A DNA stretch of 49,264 nucleotides from RUG563 sp045590215 (lineage in GTDB: Bacteria > Bacillota > Clostridia > Christensenellales > Aristaeellaceae), in NCBI GenBank assembly GCA_045590215.1, contig JAZNQO010000040.1, forward strand, positions 1 through 49,264, given 5' to 3'. The translations under genes were made by a program, and so were the position numbers. Positions 1 to 7,910 of the stretch are shown piece after piece. Under the pieces are notes generated by a model that was not told the DNA's origin, did no database searches, and saw nothing but the letters and a program-made list of their open reading frames with translations. Each line of letters begins with the position of its first letter. The first letter of the stretch is position 1.

Positions 1-166
1 CTCCATCAAGCTGCCCGAAGGCGTTGAAATGGTTATGCCCGGCGACAACGTGGAAATGGAAGTAGAAATCATCACCCCCATCGCCATCGAACAGGGTCTC
101 CGCTTCGCTATCCGTGAAGGCGGCCGTACCGTGGGTGCCGGCGCTGTGGCTCGTGTTGCTGAATAA
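1..166 (+). CDS. tuf: Elongation factor Tu, C-terminal end (partial)
   Basis: The first 54 codons (frame starting at base 2, TAA at 164-166) translate to the last part of EF-Tu. Domain 3 signatures GDNVEMEVE, GLRFAIREGGRTVGAG and the terminal VxRVxE are all visible. EF-Tu is the GTPase that carries aminoacyl-tRNA to the ribosome; only its third beta-barrel, which contacts tRNA and EF-Ts, lies here. The 5' part is outside the window. A strong intrinsic terminator starts 14 bases after the stop, so the next operon is transcribed separately. The identification is essentially certain because this C-terminus is among the most conserved in bacteria. Confidence 0.97.
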   Translation, partial: SIKLPEGVEMVMPGDNVEMEVEIITPIAIEQGLRFAIREGGRTVGAGAVARVAE

Positions 167-180
167 TTTCTGTTAACACT

Positions 181-218
181 TTAGCCTGCTGAAAGTAATT
201 TCGGCAGGCTAATTTTTT
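181..218 (+). terminator. Intrinsic terminator of tuf
   Basis: TTAGCCTGCTGAAA (181-194) pairs with 199-212 across a GTAA loop, with one G-U pair, and is followed by a run of six T (213-218). Confidence 0.92.
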
Positions 219-272
219 ATGCAAAAAGCAGGTGATATCCTCCCAAATGGCAGACAAACTGCCTTTCCAATC

Positions 273-301
273 TTGACGCAAATTACCTGTCATGGTAAGA
301 T
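273..301 (+). promoter_or_regulatory. Sigma-A promoter of the arabinose operon
   Basis: TTGACG (273-278), 17-nt spacer, TAAGAT (296-301). It lies after the tuf terminator and 37 nt before the GH127 start. It also rules out the in-frame ATG at 219 as start, since that codon lies upstream of the promoter. No clear operator or cre site is recognised. Confidence 0.75.
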
Positions 302-338
302 AGAAATAACGAGAATTGAAAGATGGGGGAATGCGTGT

Positions 339-2240
339 ATGTCCCGTCATGTACCTATTCATCAGGTGAAAATTCAAGATCGGTTTTTCGCTTCCCGGAT
401 CAAAATGGTGCGGGAAAAAATGATTCCCTATATGTGGGATACGCTGCATGATAAGGTGCCCGGCGTGGCTCCCAGCCATTGTATCGAAAATTTCCGGATT
501 GCAGCCGGGCTGCAGGAAGGAGAATTCCACGGCTGGTGGTTTCAGGACAGCGATTTGTGGAAATGGCTGGAAGGGGTGGGCTATGCCCTGAGCCAGCAAA
601 GGGATGAGGAGCTGGAAGCGCAGGCAGACAGTGCCATTGATTTAGCCGAAAAGGCCCAGCAGGCGGACGGCTATCTGGATACTTATTATATCATCAACGG
701 GCTGGAGAAGCGGTTTACCAACCTGAAAGATCATCACGAGCTGTATGTGGCCGGGCATATGTTTGAAGCGGCCTGCGCCTATTATAATGCCACGGGCAAG
801 AGAAAGGTGCTGGACATCGCTTGCCGGTTTGCCGATTGCCTGTGCAATCAATTTGGCCCTGAAGAAAACAAATGCCACGGCTTTCCGGGGCATGAGGAAG
901 TGGAAATGGGGCTGGCCAGGCTGTATCAGGCAACGGGCGTGAAAAAATATCTGGACTTGGCTGTGTATTTTCTGGACGTGCGTGGGCAAACGCCCCATTA
1001 TTATGACGGGGAAATCACCCGCCGGGGGGATTCCATCGAAGAGCATACCCGTCAGCCCTGGCAGAAATATGAATACAGCCAGTGCGAAATTCCGGTAAGA
1101 GAGCAGACGGTGGCAAGAGGCCATGCGGTAAGGCAATTGTATCTTTTGGCCGGAATGGCGGAAGCAGGCTATGCAGCCGGGGATGATACGCTATTGGATG
1201 CGGCACTGCGTGTGTATCAGAACATCGTGGACAAGCAAATGTATATCACCGGCGGTGTGGGCGCAACAAACGTTGGGGAAGCCTTTACCTTTGATTATGA
1301 TCTGCCGCCGGACAGATGCTATAACGAAACCTGCGCTTCCATCGCACTGATCATGACCGCCATTCGCCTGCAAAGGGCGTATCCGGACAGCCGCTTCGGC
1401 GATATTATTGAAAGAACGCTGTATAACGGCATTTTGTCCGGCGTGAGCCTGGACGGGACGAAATATTTTTACATGAACCCCTTGGAAACGTGGCCGGAAA
1501 GATGTGAAAAGCGCAATGATATCCACATCGACGATGAGCGACAGGGCTGGTTTGGCTGCGCTTGCTGCCCGCCGAATGTGCTTCGGACGCTGACAGGGCT
1601 TGGGATGTATCTGTACACGGAAAACGAGCGGTATCTGTATGTGGATCAGTATGTTTCCGGGTGTGTGGAAACGGAAGGAACAAAGCTGACGATAGCATCT
1701 GGCTTTCCGTGGCAGGGCGATGTGAAAATCACGGTGGAAAAAGCCGGAAAGAAGGAACTGGCCTTCCGTATTCCCATCTGGGCCAAGGAAAGCTATCATT
1801 GGTCGGTGAACGGCGAGGAACAGCAACAGGACGAATGGAGCGGCTATGAATATCTGCATCAGGTGAAGGATGGGGATGTGATTGCGTTTACATTCCCCAT
1901 GAGCATCAAAAAAATGCGTGCCCATCAGCACATTCCGGAATATGCCGGGAAGGTGGCTTTGATGCGTGGACCCATGGTGTATTGTCTGGAAGAAAAGGAT
2001 AACGGCGATGAGCTGTGGAACATTACGCTGACAGATAGCCCTGTCACAGAAAAATGGCAGGAAAACCTTCTGGACGGCGTGATGACGCTGACAGCGCAGG
2101 GGCTTCGGGACGAGGGGACAGATACCCTTTACACCGATGAAGAAACGACAAAAACGCCGCAGGAATTAACCTTTGTGCCGTATTTTGCATGGGGCAACCG
2201 GGGCAAGGGCGAAATGCGGGTTTGGATAAGAAAAGATTAA
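339..2240 (+). CDS. GH127 beta-L-arabinofuranosidase-like protein
   Basis: This 633-residue protein belongs to the GH127/DUF1680 family, whose characterised members (HypBA1 type) remove beta-L-arabinofuranose from hydroxyproline-linked arabino-oligosaccharides. The family uses a Cys nucleophile in a Zn site made by one Glu and three Cys. The matching residues are visible: E330 and C332 in YNETC, and C409/C410 in CACCPPN. There is no signal peptide, so it should act on imported oligosaccharides in the cytoplasm. The start at 339 is chosen because GGGGGA (325-330) sits 8 nt upstream and a promoter lies at 273-301. It is the first gene of an operon with a ribulokinase-like and an AraD gene, which fits arabinose release. 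GH146 is a related alternative family. Confidence 0.9.
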   Translation: MSRHVPIHQVKIQDRFFASRIKMVREKMIPYMWDTLHDKVPGVAPSHCIENFRIAAGLQEGEFHGWWFQDSDLWKWLEGVGYALSQQRDEELEAQADSAIDLAEKAQQADGYLDTYYIINGLEKRFTNLKDHHELYVAGHMFEAACAYYNATGKRKVLDIACRFADCLCNQFGPEENKCHGFPGHEEVEMGLARLYQATGVKKYLDLAVYFLDVRGQTPHYYDGEITRRGDSIEEHTRQPWQKYEYSQCEIPVREQTVARGHAVRQLYLLAGMAEAGYAAGDDTLLDAALRVYQNIVDKQMYITGGVGATNVGEAFTFDYDLPPDRCYNETCASIALIMTAIRLQRAYPDSRFGDIIERTLYNGILSGVSLDGTKYFYMNPLETWPERCEKRNDIHIDDERQGWFGCACCPPNVLRTLTGLGMYLYTENERYLYVDQYVSGCVETEGTKLTIASGFPWQGDVKITVEKAGKKELAFRIPIWAKESYHWSVNGEEQQQDEWSGYEYLHQVKDGDVIAFTFPMSIKKMRAHQHIPEYAGKVALMRGPMVYCLEEKDNGDELWNITLTDSPVTEKWQENLLDGVMTLTAQGLRDEGTDTLYTDEETTKTPQELTFVPYFAWGNRGKGEMRVWIRKD

Positions 2241-2253
2241 GGAGGAAAAAGAT

Positions 2254-3831
2254 ATGGATTTTCTTAAATGTGCATTGGGGATTGAACTGGGCTCCACACG
2301 GATTAAGGCGGTATTGATCGACGAAAAGCATCTGCCAATTGCCTCCGGCAGTTTTGAATGGGAAAACAGGCTGGAAAACGGCGTATGGACCTATCATCAG
2401 GATGAAATCATCAGCGGTGTGCAGAGCTGTTATGCGGATTTGAAAAAGGATGTGCAGGCGAAGTTTGGCGAGACGCTGACGACCGTTGGTGCCATCGGCG
2501 TTTCCGCCATGATGCACGGGTATCTGCCCTTTGACAAGGACGATAACCTGTTGACCCCCTTCCGCACCTGGCGCAATACCATCACCGGCGAAGCGGCGGA
2601 AAAGTTGAGCGCATTGTTTGATTTCAACATTCCCCAGCGGTGGAGCATCGCCCATCTCTATCAGGCCATTTTGAACGGCGAAGCGCATATTGGGCAGATT
2701 GCCCGGCTGACCACGCTGGCCGGTTATATCCATTATCTGATGACCGGGCTGCACGTGATGGGCGTTGGCGAAGCCAGCGGCATGTTCCCGGTGGACAGCG
2801 ATGCGATGGACTATGACGCCAAAATGCTGGCTTCCTTTGACGCGATGATTGAAAAAGAAAACCTTGGCTGGACGCTGAAGGGCATTCTGCCGGAAGTGCT
2901 GCCTGCCGGGGCAGACGCCGGGGTGCTTACGGAAAGCGGAGCAAAGTTCCTTGACCCTGCCGGGGATTTGAAGGCAGGCATTGCCGTTTGCCCCTGCGAA
3001 GGTGATGCAGGCACAGGCATGGCGGCCACCAACTCCGTCCGGGTGCGCACGGGCAATGTATCCGCCGGCACCAGCGATTTTGCTATGGTGGTTGTGGAAA
3101 AGATGCCCAAAGTGCACCGGGAGATTGATATGGTGACTACGCCCTCCGGCAAGCCCGTTGCCATGGTGCATTGCAACAACTGCACCAGCGATATCAACGC
3201 ATGGGTGAACCTGCTTCACGAATTTGCCGGGGCTATCGGCGCAAATGTGAACAAGGGCGATTTGTACACCCTGCTGTTCCAGAAAGCTATGGAAGGGGAT
3301 AAGGACTGCGGCGGCTTGATGGCCAATAACTATTTCTCCGGCGAAGGCGTGACGGATTTGGACGAAGGGCGGCCCTTCTTTGCCAGAACCCCCAACGCCC
3401 ATTTCACGCTGGCTAATTTCATGCGTGCGCACCTGATGAGCGCACTGGCTACGCTGAAAATCGGCCTGGATATTCTGACAAAAGAAGAACAGGTGAAGAT
3501 TGACAAGCTGTATGGCCACGGCGGCTTCTTTAAGACCCCGAAGGTGGGGCAGACCATGCTATCCGCAGCGGTGCAGGCTCCCGTATCCGTGATGGAAACC
3601 GCCGGGGAAGGCGGCCCCTACGGCATGGCCCTGCTGGCGGCTTACCGGCTGAACAAGGCAGAAAAAGAAACGCTGGAAGATTATCTGGACGAAAAGGTAT
3701 TCAAGGATGCGGCGACCGTGACCCTCATGGCGGAAAAGGATGATGTGGACGGTTTTGACCGCTTCTTGAACGGTTATGTGAAAGCACTGGCCATTGAAAA
3801 GGCGGCCATCGAAGCGATGAAGGAGGAATAA
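2254..3831 (+). CDS. araK: FGGY-family kinase, AraK-like ribulokinase
   Basis: A 525-residue FGGY carbohydrate kinase. The N-terminal phosphate-binding loop appears as GIELGSTRIKAVLID, the middle has GTGMAATN and GNVSAGTSDF, and the C-terminal actin-fold half has YGHGGFFKTP and GEGGPYGMALL. Its position between GH127 and AraD implies phosphorylation of L-ribulose to L-ribulose 5-phosphate. The sequence does not look like the classical AraB of enterobacteria; it resembles the alternative clostridial ribulokinase called AraK in Clostridium acetobutylicum, an assignment made from memory and context. The start has AAGGAGG 8 nt upstream, 13 nt after the GH127 stop. Xylulokinase is the main alternative. 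No arabinose isomerase gene is nearby. Confidence 0.82.
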   Translation: MDFLKCALGIELGSTRIKAVLIDEKHLPIASGSFEWENRLENGVWTYHQDEIISGVQSCYADLKKDVQAKFGETLTTVGAIGVSAMMHGYLPFDKDDNLLTPFRTWRNTITGEAAEKLSALFDFNIPQRWSIAHLYQAILNGEAHIGQIARLTTLAGYIHYLMTGLHVMGVGEASGMFPVDSDAMDYDAKMLASFDAMIEKENLGWTLKGILPEVLPAGADAGVLTESGAKFLDPAGDLKAGIAVCPCEGDAGTGMAATNSVRVRTGNVSAGTSDFAMVVVEKMPKVHREIDMVTTPSGKPVAMVHCNNCTSDINAWVNLLHEFAGAIGANVNKGDLYTLLFQKAMEGDKDCGGLMANNYFSGEGVTDLDEGRPFFARTPNAHFTLANFMRAHLMSALATLKIGLDILTKEEQVKIDKLYGHGGFFKTPKVGQTMLSAAVQAPVSVMETAGEGGPYGMALLAAYRLNKAEKETLEDYLDEKVFKDAATVTLMAEKDDVDGFDRFLNGYVKALAIEKAAIEAMKEE

Positions 3832-3834
3832 AAG

Positions 3835-4524
3835 ATGCTTGAAAATTTGAAAGTGCAGGTATTGCAGGCCAATCTCCTGCTGCCCGAATATAATCTCGTC
3901 ACTTTCACATGGGGCAACGTCAGCGGCATTGACCGGGAAACGGGCCTTGTGGTGATTAAGCCCTCCGGCGTGTCCTACAATGGCATGACGAAGGATGATA
4001 TGGTGGTTGTGGATTTGGATGGCAAGGTGGTGGAGGGCAAATGGAAGCCTTCCTCCGATACACCCACCCATCTTGCTCTCTATAAGGCATTCCCCAAAAT
4101 GGGCGGTATCGTGCACACCCATTCCCGCTGGGCCACCACCTTTGCCCAGGCCGGTATGGGCATTCCTGCCATGGGCACCACCCAAGGCGACTATTTCTAC
4201 GGCGAAATTCCCTGCACCCGGCCCATGACCGAAGTGGAAATCAAGGGCGAATATGAAAAGGAAACAGGGAATGTGATTATCGAGGCCTTTAAGGGCAAGG
4301 ATCCCATGGACGTGCCTGCTGTGGTGGTTTACAGCCACGGCCCCTTCGCATGGGGCGAAAACGCCATGGAGGCGGTTCATAACGCCGTGGTGCTGGAAGA
4401 AGTGGCGTTTATGGACTGGCACGCTATGATGCTTAATCCCAAGCAGGGGTCCATGCAGCAGGAACTGCTGGACAAGCACTATCTGCGCAAGCACGGTGCC
4501 AATGCCTATTACGGACAGAAGTAA
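3835..4524 (+). CDS. araD: L-ribulose-5-phosphate 4-epimerase
   Basis: A 229-residue class II aldolase/epimerase-fold enzyme that converts L-ribulose 5-phosphate to D-xylulose 5-phosphate, entering the pentose phosphate pathway. Substrate and metal motifs match AraD closely: GNVSGID near the N-terminus, SSDTPTH (73-79), the Zn ligands H94 and H96 in VHTHSRWAT, and a third His in YSHGPF. The C-terminal part with DKHYLRKHGANAYYGQ is also typical. It starts three bases after the kinase stop, with GGAGG overlapping the end of that gene, so the two are translationally close. L-fuculose-phosphate aldolase is excluded by the overall AraD-type signature. Confidence 0.95.
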   Translation: MLENLKVQVLQANLLLPEYNLVTFTWGNVSGIDRETGLVVIKPSGVSYNGMTKDDMVVVDLDGKVVEGKWKPSSDTPTHLALYKAFPKMGGIVHTHSRWATTFAQAGMGIPAMGTTQGDYFYGEIPCTRPMTEVEIKGEYEKETGNVIIEAFKGKDPMDVPAVVVYSHGPFAWGENAMEAVHNAVVLEEVAFMDWHAMMLNPKQGSMQQELLDKHYLRKHGANAYYGQK

Positions 4525-4537
4525 TAAAAGATGGGGC

Positions 4538-4576
4538 AGGGAGCACGGATCAGGGGACTGCTCGTTCCCTGTACCC
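4538..4576 (-). repeat. Left arm of an imperfect inverted repeat pair
   Basis: Read on the minus strand this stretch contains GTGGGTACAGGGAACGA followed by AGTCCCCTG. The arm at 4862-4898 on the plus strand has GTGGGGTACAGGGGACGA followed by AGCCCTCTG. The two agree at most positions over about 36 bases. Confidence 0.55.
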
Positions 4577-4671
4577 ACTCTGCGAATTTTTACAAACTTA
4601 TCAATGGCTCTTTTTCCGCATAAAGCAGGAGAAACGATTGATAATATTGCCACAGACACAACGAAAACAAG

Positions 4672-4711
4672 AAAAGCGTTGGATGGAAATAAGTTTCCCC
4701 CAACGCTTTTT
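4672..4711 (+). terminator. Intrinsic terminator downstream of araD
   Basis: AAAAGCGTTGG (4672-4682) pairs with CCAACGCTTTT (4700-4710), ending in a T run. The complement also ends in T-rich sequence, so it may serve the converging P-loop gene as well. Confidence 0.8.
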
Positions 4712-4841
4712 CTTATTTTCCCGTCTGCTTATGTATCCGGTGGTGGCGCGTCGCCGCATTGCCCGTGACGAAAATTGTGTTTGTTTTAAGTTTCATGCGG
4801 ACGGTGTTTGTTAGAGCGTGTTTCTTGTTCGCAAGGAAGGT

Positions 4842-4860
4842 GCAGGAAGGAACTTCCTGC
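4842..4860. repeat. Short perfect hairpin
   Basis: GCAGGAAG (4842-4849) and CTTCCTGC (4853-4860) flank a GAA loop. No T tract follows on either strand, so it is not a typical terminator. It abuts the right inverted repeat arm. Confidence 0.6.
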
Positions 4861-4861
4861 C

Positions 4862-4898
4862 GTGGGGTACAGGGGACGAATAGCCCTCTGCTTCGTTC
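4862..4898 (+). repeat. Right arm of an imperfect inverted repeat pair
   Basis: Partner of 4538-4576 in inverted orientation. It runs to the stop codon of the P-loop gene. Confidence 0.5.
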
Positions 4899-5394
4899 AC
4901 AAGCCTTCAGCTTCGACCCGTTCCATAAAGGCGTCTATTTCCTTCTGGGAGCGGAGCAGGACAACCTTCTCCCGATAGGCTTTCAAAATGCTGGCGTAAT
5001 TTTGCTGCCGCATTTTATTGCGGCCTTCAAAGAGGACGAACCAGATGAACCAGAGGTTGGTATCGTTTGTGTAGCCTTCTGCCCGGCGGCTTTTCCGGCG
5101 ACGGATACAGCGATAGAGGCAGTGAAGCCTTGGCAGCATGATGAGGATAATCAAATTTGCCGCATCCAGCCGCTCTTTCTGGAAAAGGTAAGTGTAATTA
5201 CCGTCCATGATCCAGCTGTCCTTTTGCAGGAAATCCGAAACGATGGGGTAGACCTGTTCGTCCGGGATGGGCTTCCATTCCTTGGTGTACTTCACTTCAT
5301 CCAAGTGCATGACGGGGATGCGCTGGGTTTCGGAGAGGAACTTTGCAAGGCACGTTTTGCCGCTGCCTGCATATCCCATAATAGCAATTTTCAT
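4897..5394 (-). CDS. P-loop nucleotide kinase-like protein (topology modulation/adenylate kinase-like)
   Basis: A 165-residue protein with Walker A GYAGSGKT at residues 7-14 and the layout of small adenylate kinase-like proteins, often annotated as DNA topology modulation or FlaR-like proteins. The LDEVKY and DGNYTYLF segments and the basic RCIRRRKSR stretch (lid-like) follow the family. Substrate is unknown. Two ATGs are possible; the second (5392-5394) is preferred because GAAGGGA lies about 7 nt upstream of it but directly against the first. It follows the wall-binding protein gene by 27 bases and may be transcribed with it. Confidence 0.8.
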   Translation of the reverse strand: MKIAIMGYAGSGKTCLAKFLSETQRIPVMHLDEVKYTKEWKPIPDEQVYPIVSDFLQKDSWIMDGNYTYLFQKERLDAANLIILIMLPRLHCLYRCIRRRKSRRAEGYTNDTNLWFIWFVLFEGRNKMRQQNYASILKAYREKVVLLRSQKEIDAFMERVEAEGL

Positions 5395-5421
5395 GCACAT
5401 TTCCCTTCATGAAAGGATTGG

Positions 5422-7743
5422 TTAATTCACGGTGATGCCCGTCAGGGCTTTCCAAGTGTTGCGGATGGTGTTTTGGTTCTGCACGCCGTAATCGGGGTCA
5501 TTCCGCTTACATTCGTCCATGTCACGCAGGAAATGGATGCACAGATGGCCGCCGAAGCCGTTGTTATTGATGCTGCCGTAGAGGTGCGGACGATTGTGCA
5601 TGGAGGCCAGCGTCCATCTGCCGTCGGGCAGCTGCACATAGACGGGATGGCAGGTCCAGTTGGTTTTGCCGAAGGAGCGGTTCATGATCTGGGTGTCACG
5701 CCAAGAGGCAGGCTGGCTGTCCGCATGGCGGCCCAGAGAATAGAGCTTGATGTTCCAAGAGAGGGACGTGGCCGGATCGAAAATAACCACAGTCTGCCCG
5801 GAGGAAATGGTGGGCTTGATATCGTCAAACCAGTGGAGCAGCTGCACTTGGGAAAGGGCAGGGCCGGAAATGAGGCCTGCATTGGCTTCCAGCTCCCGGA
5901 CGGGGGTGGAATAGGGCTTGGCATTGCCGGCGAAGATGATCTGTTGGGTCAGGGCATCGGCGATACCGCTGATAACAAGGTCATTGCGCACTTGGAAGGC
6001 CACCACAGCGTTATGGGTGTCGCAATCGTATTCGCCGTTGACGGTGACGGGATAGCCAAGGGCTTTCAGCCGGGTCTGCATGGATTTGACGGCGGAAGAT
6101 TCGTCGTCAATGCGCAGGGTAGTGAAGGCAAGCGGCGCATCGTCTGCGGTGCGGGCATTGCTGCTCTTGAGCATGGCAAAGGTCTGCTGGCCTGCCAGGC
6201 CGTCGGACGTGAGGCTATTCTGGCTTTGGAAGAACTTCACGGCGGCGATGGTGGTGCTGTCATAGGTGCCGGTTACGTTCACGTTATATTTCAGCTCTTT
6301 CAGCCTTTCCTGCACCCAGCGAACGTCCTCGCCATACATGCCGGAGCGCAGTGTCCGGGAATAGGAAGAGGGGTCGTTTTCCTCTTCATCGGTGGCGTCG
6401 GAAGGGGGCGTATTGCCCGAGGAAGGCGGCACGGCGGAACCACCGGAATAGGTGAGGATGGTGATGAACTTGGTCATCACATAGCCTTCCACCCCTTGAT
6501 AGGACACCATGCACCAGTCGCTGCCCTTGGTCAATAATTTCAGGGCAGAGCCATTGGGGATTTCCATCAGGACGGTGGCAGAGGTAGAGGGGTTGGCCCG
6601 GAAATTCAGCGTGCCGCCGGTTGTGGTCACGATGGCGGAGCCGGAAGAGGCGGTGGAGCCGGAGGAGGGCTTGGGGGTGGGCGTGGGCGTGGGGTTGGAG
6701 CCCACGATGGTGATATACTTTGTCATCACATAGCCCATCTGCCCCTGATAAGACACCCGGCACCAAGAGCTGCCCTTGGCATATAATTGCAGTACGGCTC
6801 TATTGGGGATTCTGGCGATGATGGAGCCATTTTCGGAGTCATCGTCACGCAGGTTCAGCGTGCCGCCGGAGGTGGACACCATGGCGGCTCCGATGGGCGT
6901 TTCGTTGATTTCGGGGGCAGGCGTGGGCGTAGCAGCCGGGGCCTGTGTGGGGGAGGAAATAAAGGTCAAATACTTGGTCATCACATAGCCGAAGGTGTTT
7001 TGATAAGAAACGGAGCACCATGTGCTGCCTTTTGAATAAACGGAAATCAGGGTATTATTGGGAATGGTTGTGAGCACATCGGCTCTATCATTGGCATTTT
7101 CACGCAGGTTCAGCGTGCCACCGGTGGTTGTGACCCGTGCAATGGAGGAAACGTTGCTTGGGGGCACATTAGCCGCAGGGGCTTTGGTGGGGGTGGGAGT
7201 AGCGGCGGTGAGGGAATAGAGCAGGGAAAGGGTCTGGCTGCCGGCGATGCCGTCGACTTTCAGGCCATATTTCTGCTGGAAGGCCTTCACGGCGGATAGC
7301 GTGCCGGAGCCGAATTTGCCGTCCACGGAGAGGGAAAAGCCCAGCTTGCGTAATGCCTGCTGCATCTGTCGCACGTCGTTTCCGCTATCGCCCTGCTGCA
7401 ATTTTGAATAGCTGCCGGAAGGGGCAGCGGTAGGGGCTTTGGTGGGGGTGGGGGTGGGGGTAGCGGCTGTGAGGGAATAGAGGAGAGACAATGTCTGATC
7501 CCCGGCGATGCCGTCCACCTTCAGGCCGTGGGCTCTTTGGAAGCTCTGCACGGCCAGCTTGGTGCCGGAGCCGAATTTGCCGTCTTCTGTTAAATTATAT
7601 CCCAGCTTGTTGAGGGCTTTTTGCATTTGTTTCACATCACTGCCGGAAGACCCTTGGGACAATTTGGTATAGGCCAGGGCACTGCTCATGCAGATAATAA
7701 GGGTCAGCATGAGGCAAAGCAGGCGCAACAGCTTCTGTTTCAA
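5422..7743 (-). CDS. Secreted wall-binding protein with PG-binding and SH3 repeats
   Basis: A 773-residue secreted protein with a TTG start; AGGAGG (7752-7757) lies 8 nt upstream. Residues 1-24 form a signal peptide ending in ALA. Two peptidoglycan-binding_1 repeats follow (about 28-85 and 110-175, with GSGSDVKQMQ and GDSGNDVRQMQ types), then three bacterial SH3 repeats (about 205-430, each with TTGGTLNLR or TTGGTLNFR and GYVMTKY/F), then two more PG-binding repeats (about 470-600), joined by Thr/Pro linkers. The last 140 residues contain MHNRPHLYG and GGHLCIHFLRD, reminiscent of the His/Cys site of YkuD L,D-transpeptidases. The arrangement implies a cell-wall enzyme or anchor; the C-terminal function is inferred. 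Confidence 0.88.
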   Translation of the reverse strand: MKQKLLRLLCLMLTLIICMSSALAYTKLSQGSSGSDVKQMQKALNKLGYNLTEDGKFGSGTKLAVQSFQRAHGLKVDGIAGDQTLSLLYSLTAATPTPTPTKAPTAAPSGSYSKLQQGDSGNDVRQMQQALRKLGFSLSVDGKFGSGTLSAVKAFQQKYGLKVDGIAGSQTLSLLYSLTAATPTPTKAPAANVPPSNVSSIARVTTTGGTLNLRENANDRADVLTTIPNNTLISVYSKGSTWCSVSYQNTFGYVMTKYLTFISSPTQAPAATPTPAPEINETPIGAAMVSTSGGTLNLRDDDSENGSIIARIPNRAVLQLYAKGSSWCRVSYQGQMGYVMTKYITIVGSNPTPTPTPKPSSGSTASSGSAIVTTTGGTLNFRANPSTSATVLMEIPNGSALKLLTKGSDWCMVSYQGVEGYVMTKFITILTYSGGSAVPPSSGNTPPSDATDEEENDPSSYSRTLRSGMYGEDVRWVQERLKELKYNVNVTGTYDSTTIAAVKFFQSQNSLTSDGLAGQQTFAMLKSSNARTADDAPLAFTTLRIDDESSAVKSMQTRLKALGYPVTVNGEYDCDTHNAVVAFQVRNDLVISGIADALTQQIIFAGNAKPYSTPVRELEANAGLISGPALSQVQLLHWFDDIKPTISSGQTVVIFDPATSLSWNIKLYSLGRHADSQPASWRDTQIMNRSFGKTNWTCHPVYVQLPDGRWTLASMHNRPHLYGSINNNGFGGHLCIHFLRDMDECKRNDPDYGVQNQNTIRNTWKALTGITVN

Positions 7744-7779
7744 AATAAAATCCTCCTGCGTTTACAATAATACAAATGT

Positions 7780-7808
7780 AGTATAACATAGTATAACGAA
7801 AATGTAAA
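7780..7808 (-). promoter_or_regulatory. Sigma-A promoter of the wall-binding protein
   Basis: On the minus strand TTTACA (7808-7803), 17-nt spacer, TATACT (7785-7780); about 30 nt of leader precede the AGGAGG and TTG start. Confidence 0.82.
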
Positions 7809-7856
7809 CAAAATTACGGAAATATTACAGAAGTAAAATCTGGCAAAAGCTGCCTC

Positions 7857-7885
7857 TTGTATACAGCATAGAATGATGCTACAAT
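7857..7885 (+). promoter_or_regulatory. Sigma-A promoter of the lipase-like gene
   Basis: TTGTAT (7857-7862), 17-nt spacer, TACAAT (7880-7885), 25 nt before the ATG. It is divergent from the promoter at 7780-7808. Confidence 0.78.
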
Positions 7886-7910
7886 AGGAGAACCAAAAGG
7901 AGGAAAAGCC

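Larger units (their letters stand above)
4525..4896. other. Convergent intergenic region with inverted repeat arms
   Basis: No credible gene in 372 bases. It contains a terminator at 4672-4711, a small perfect hairpin at 4842-4860, and two related sequences in opposite orientation near its ends (about 4538-4576 and 4862-4898). A 90-codon open frame (4496-4768) overlaps the end of araD and shows no family signature. Confidence 0.6.

Noticed and set aside
219..338. In-frame ATG at 219 extending the GH127 protein by 40 residues
   Set aside because: It lies before the promoter at 273-301 and has no ribosome site; family homology begins after 339.
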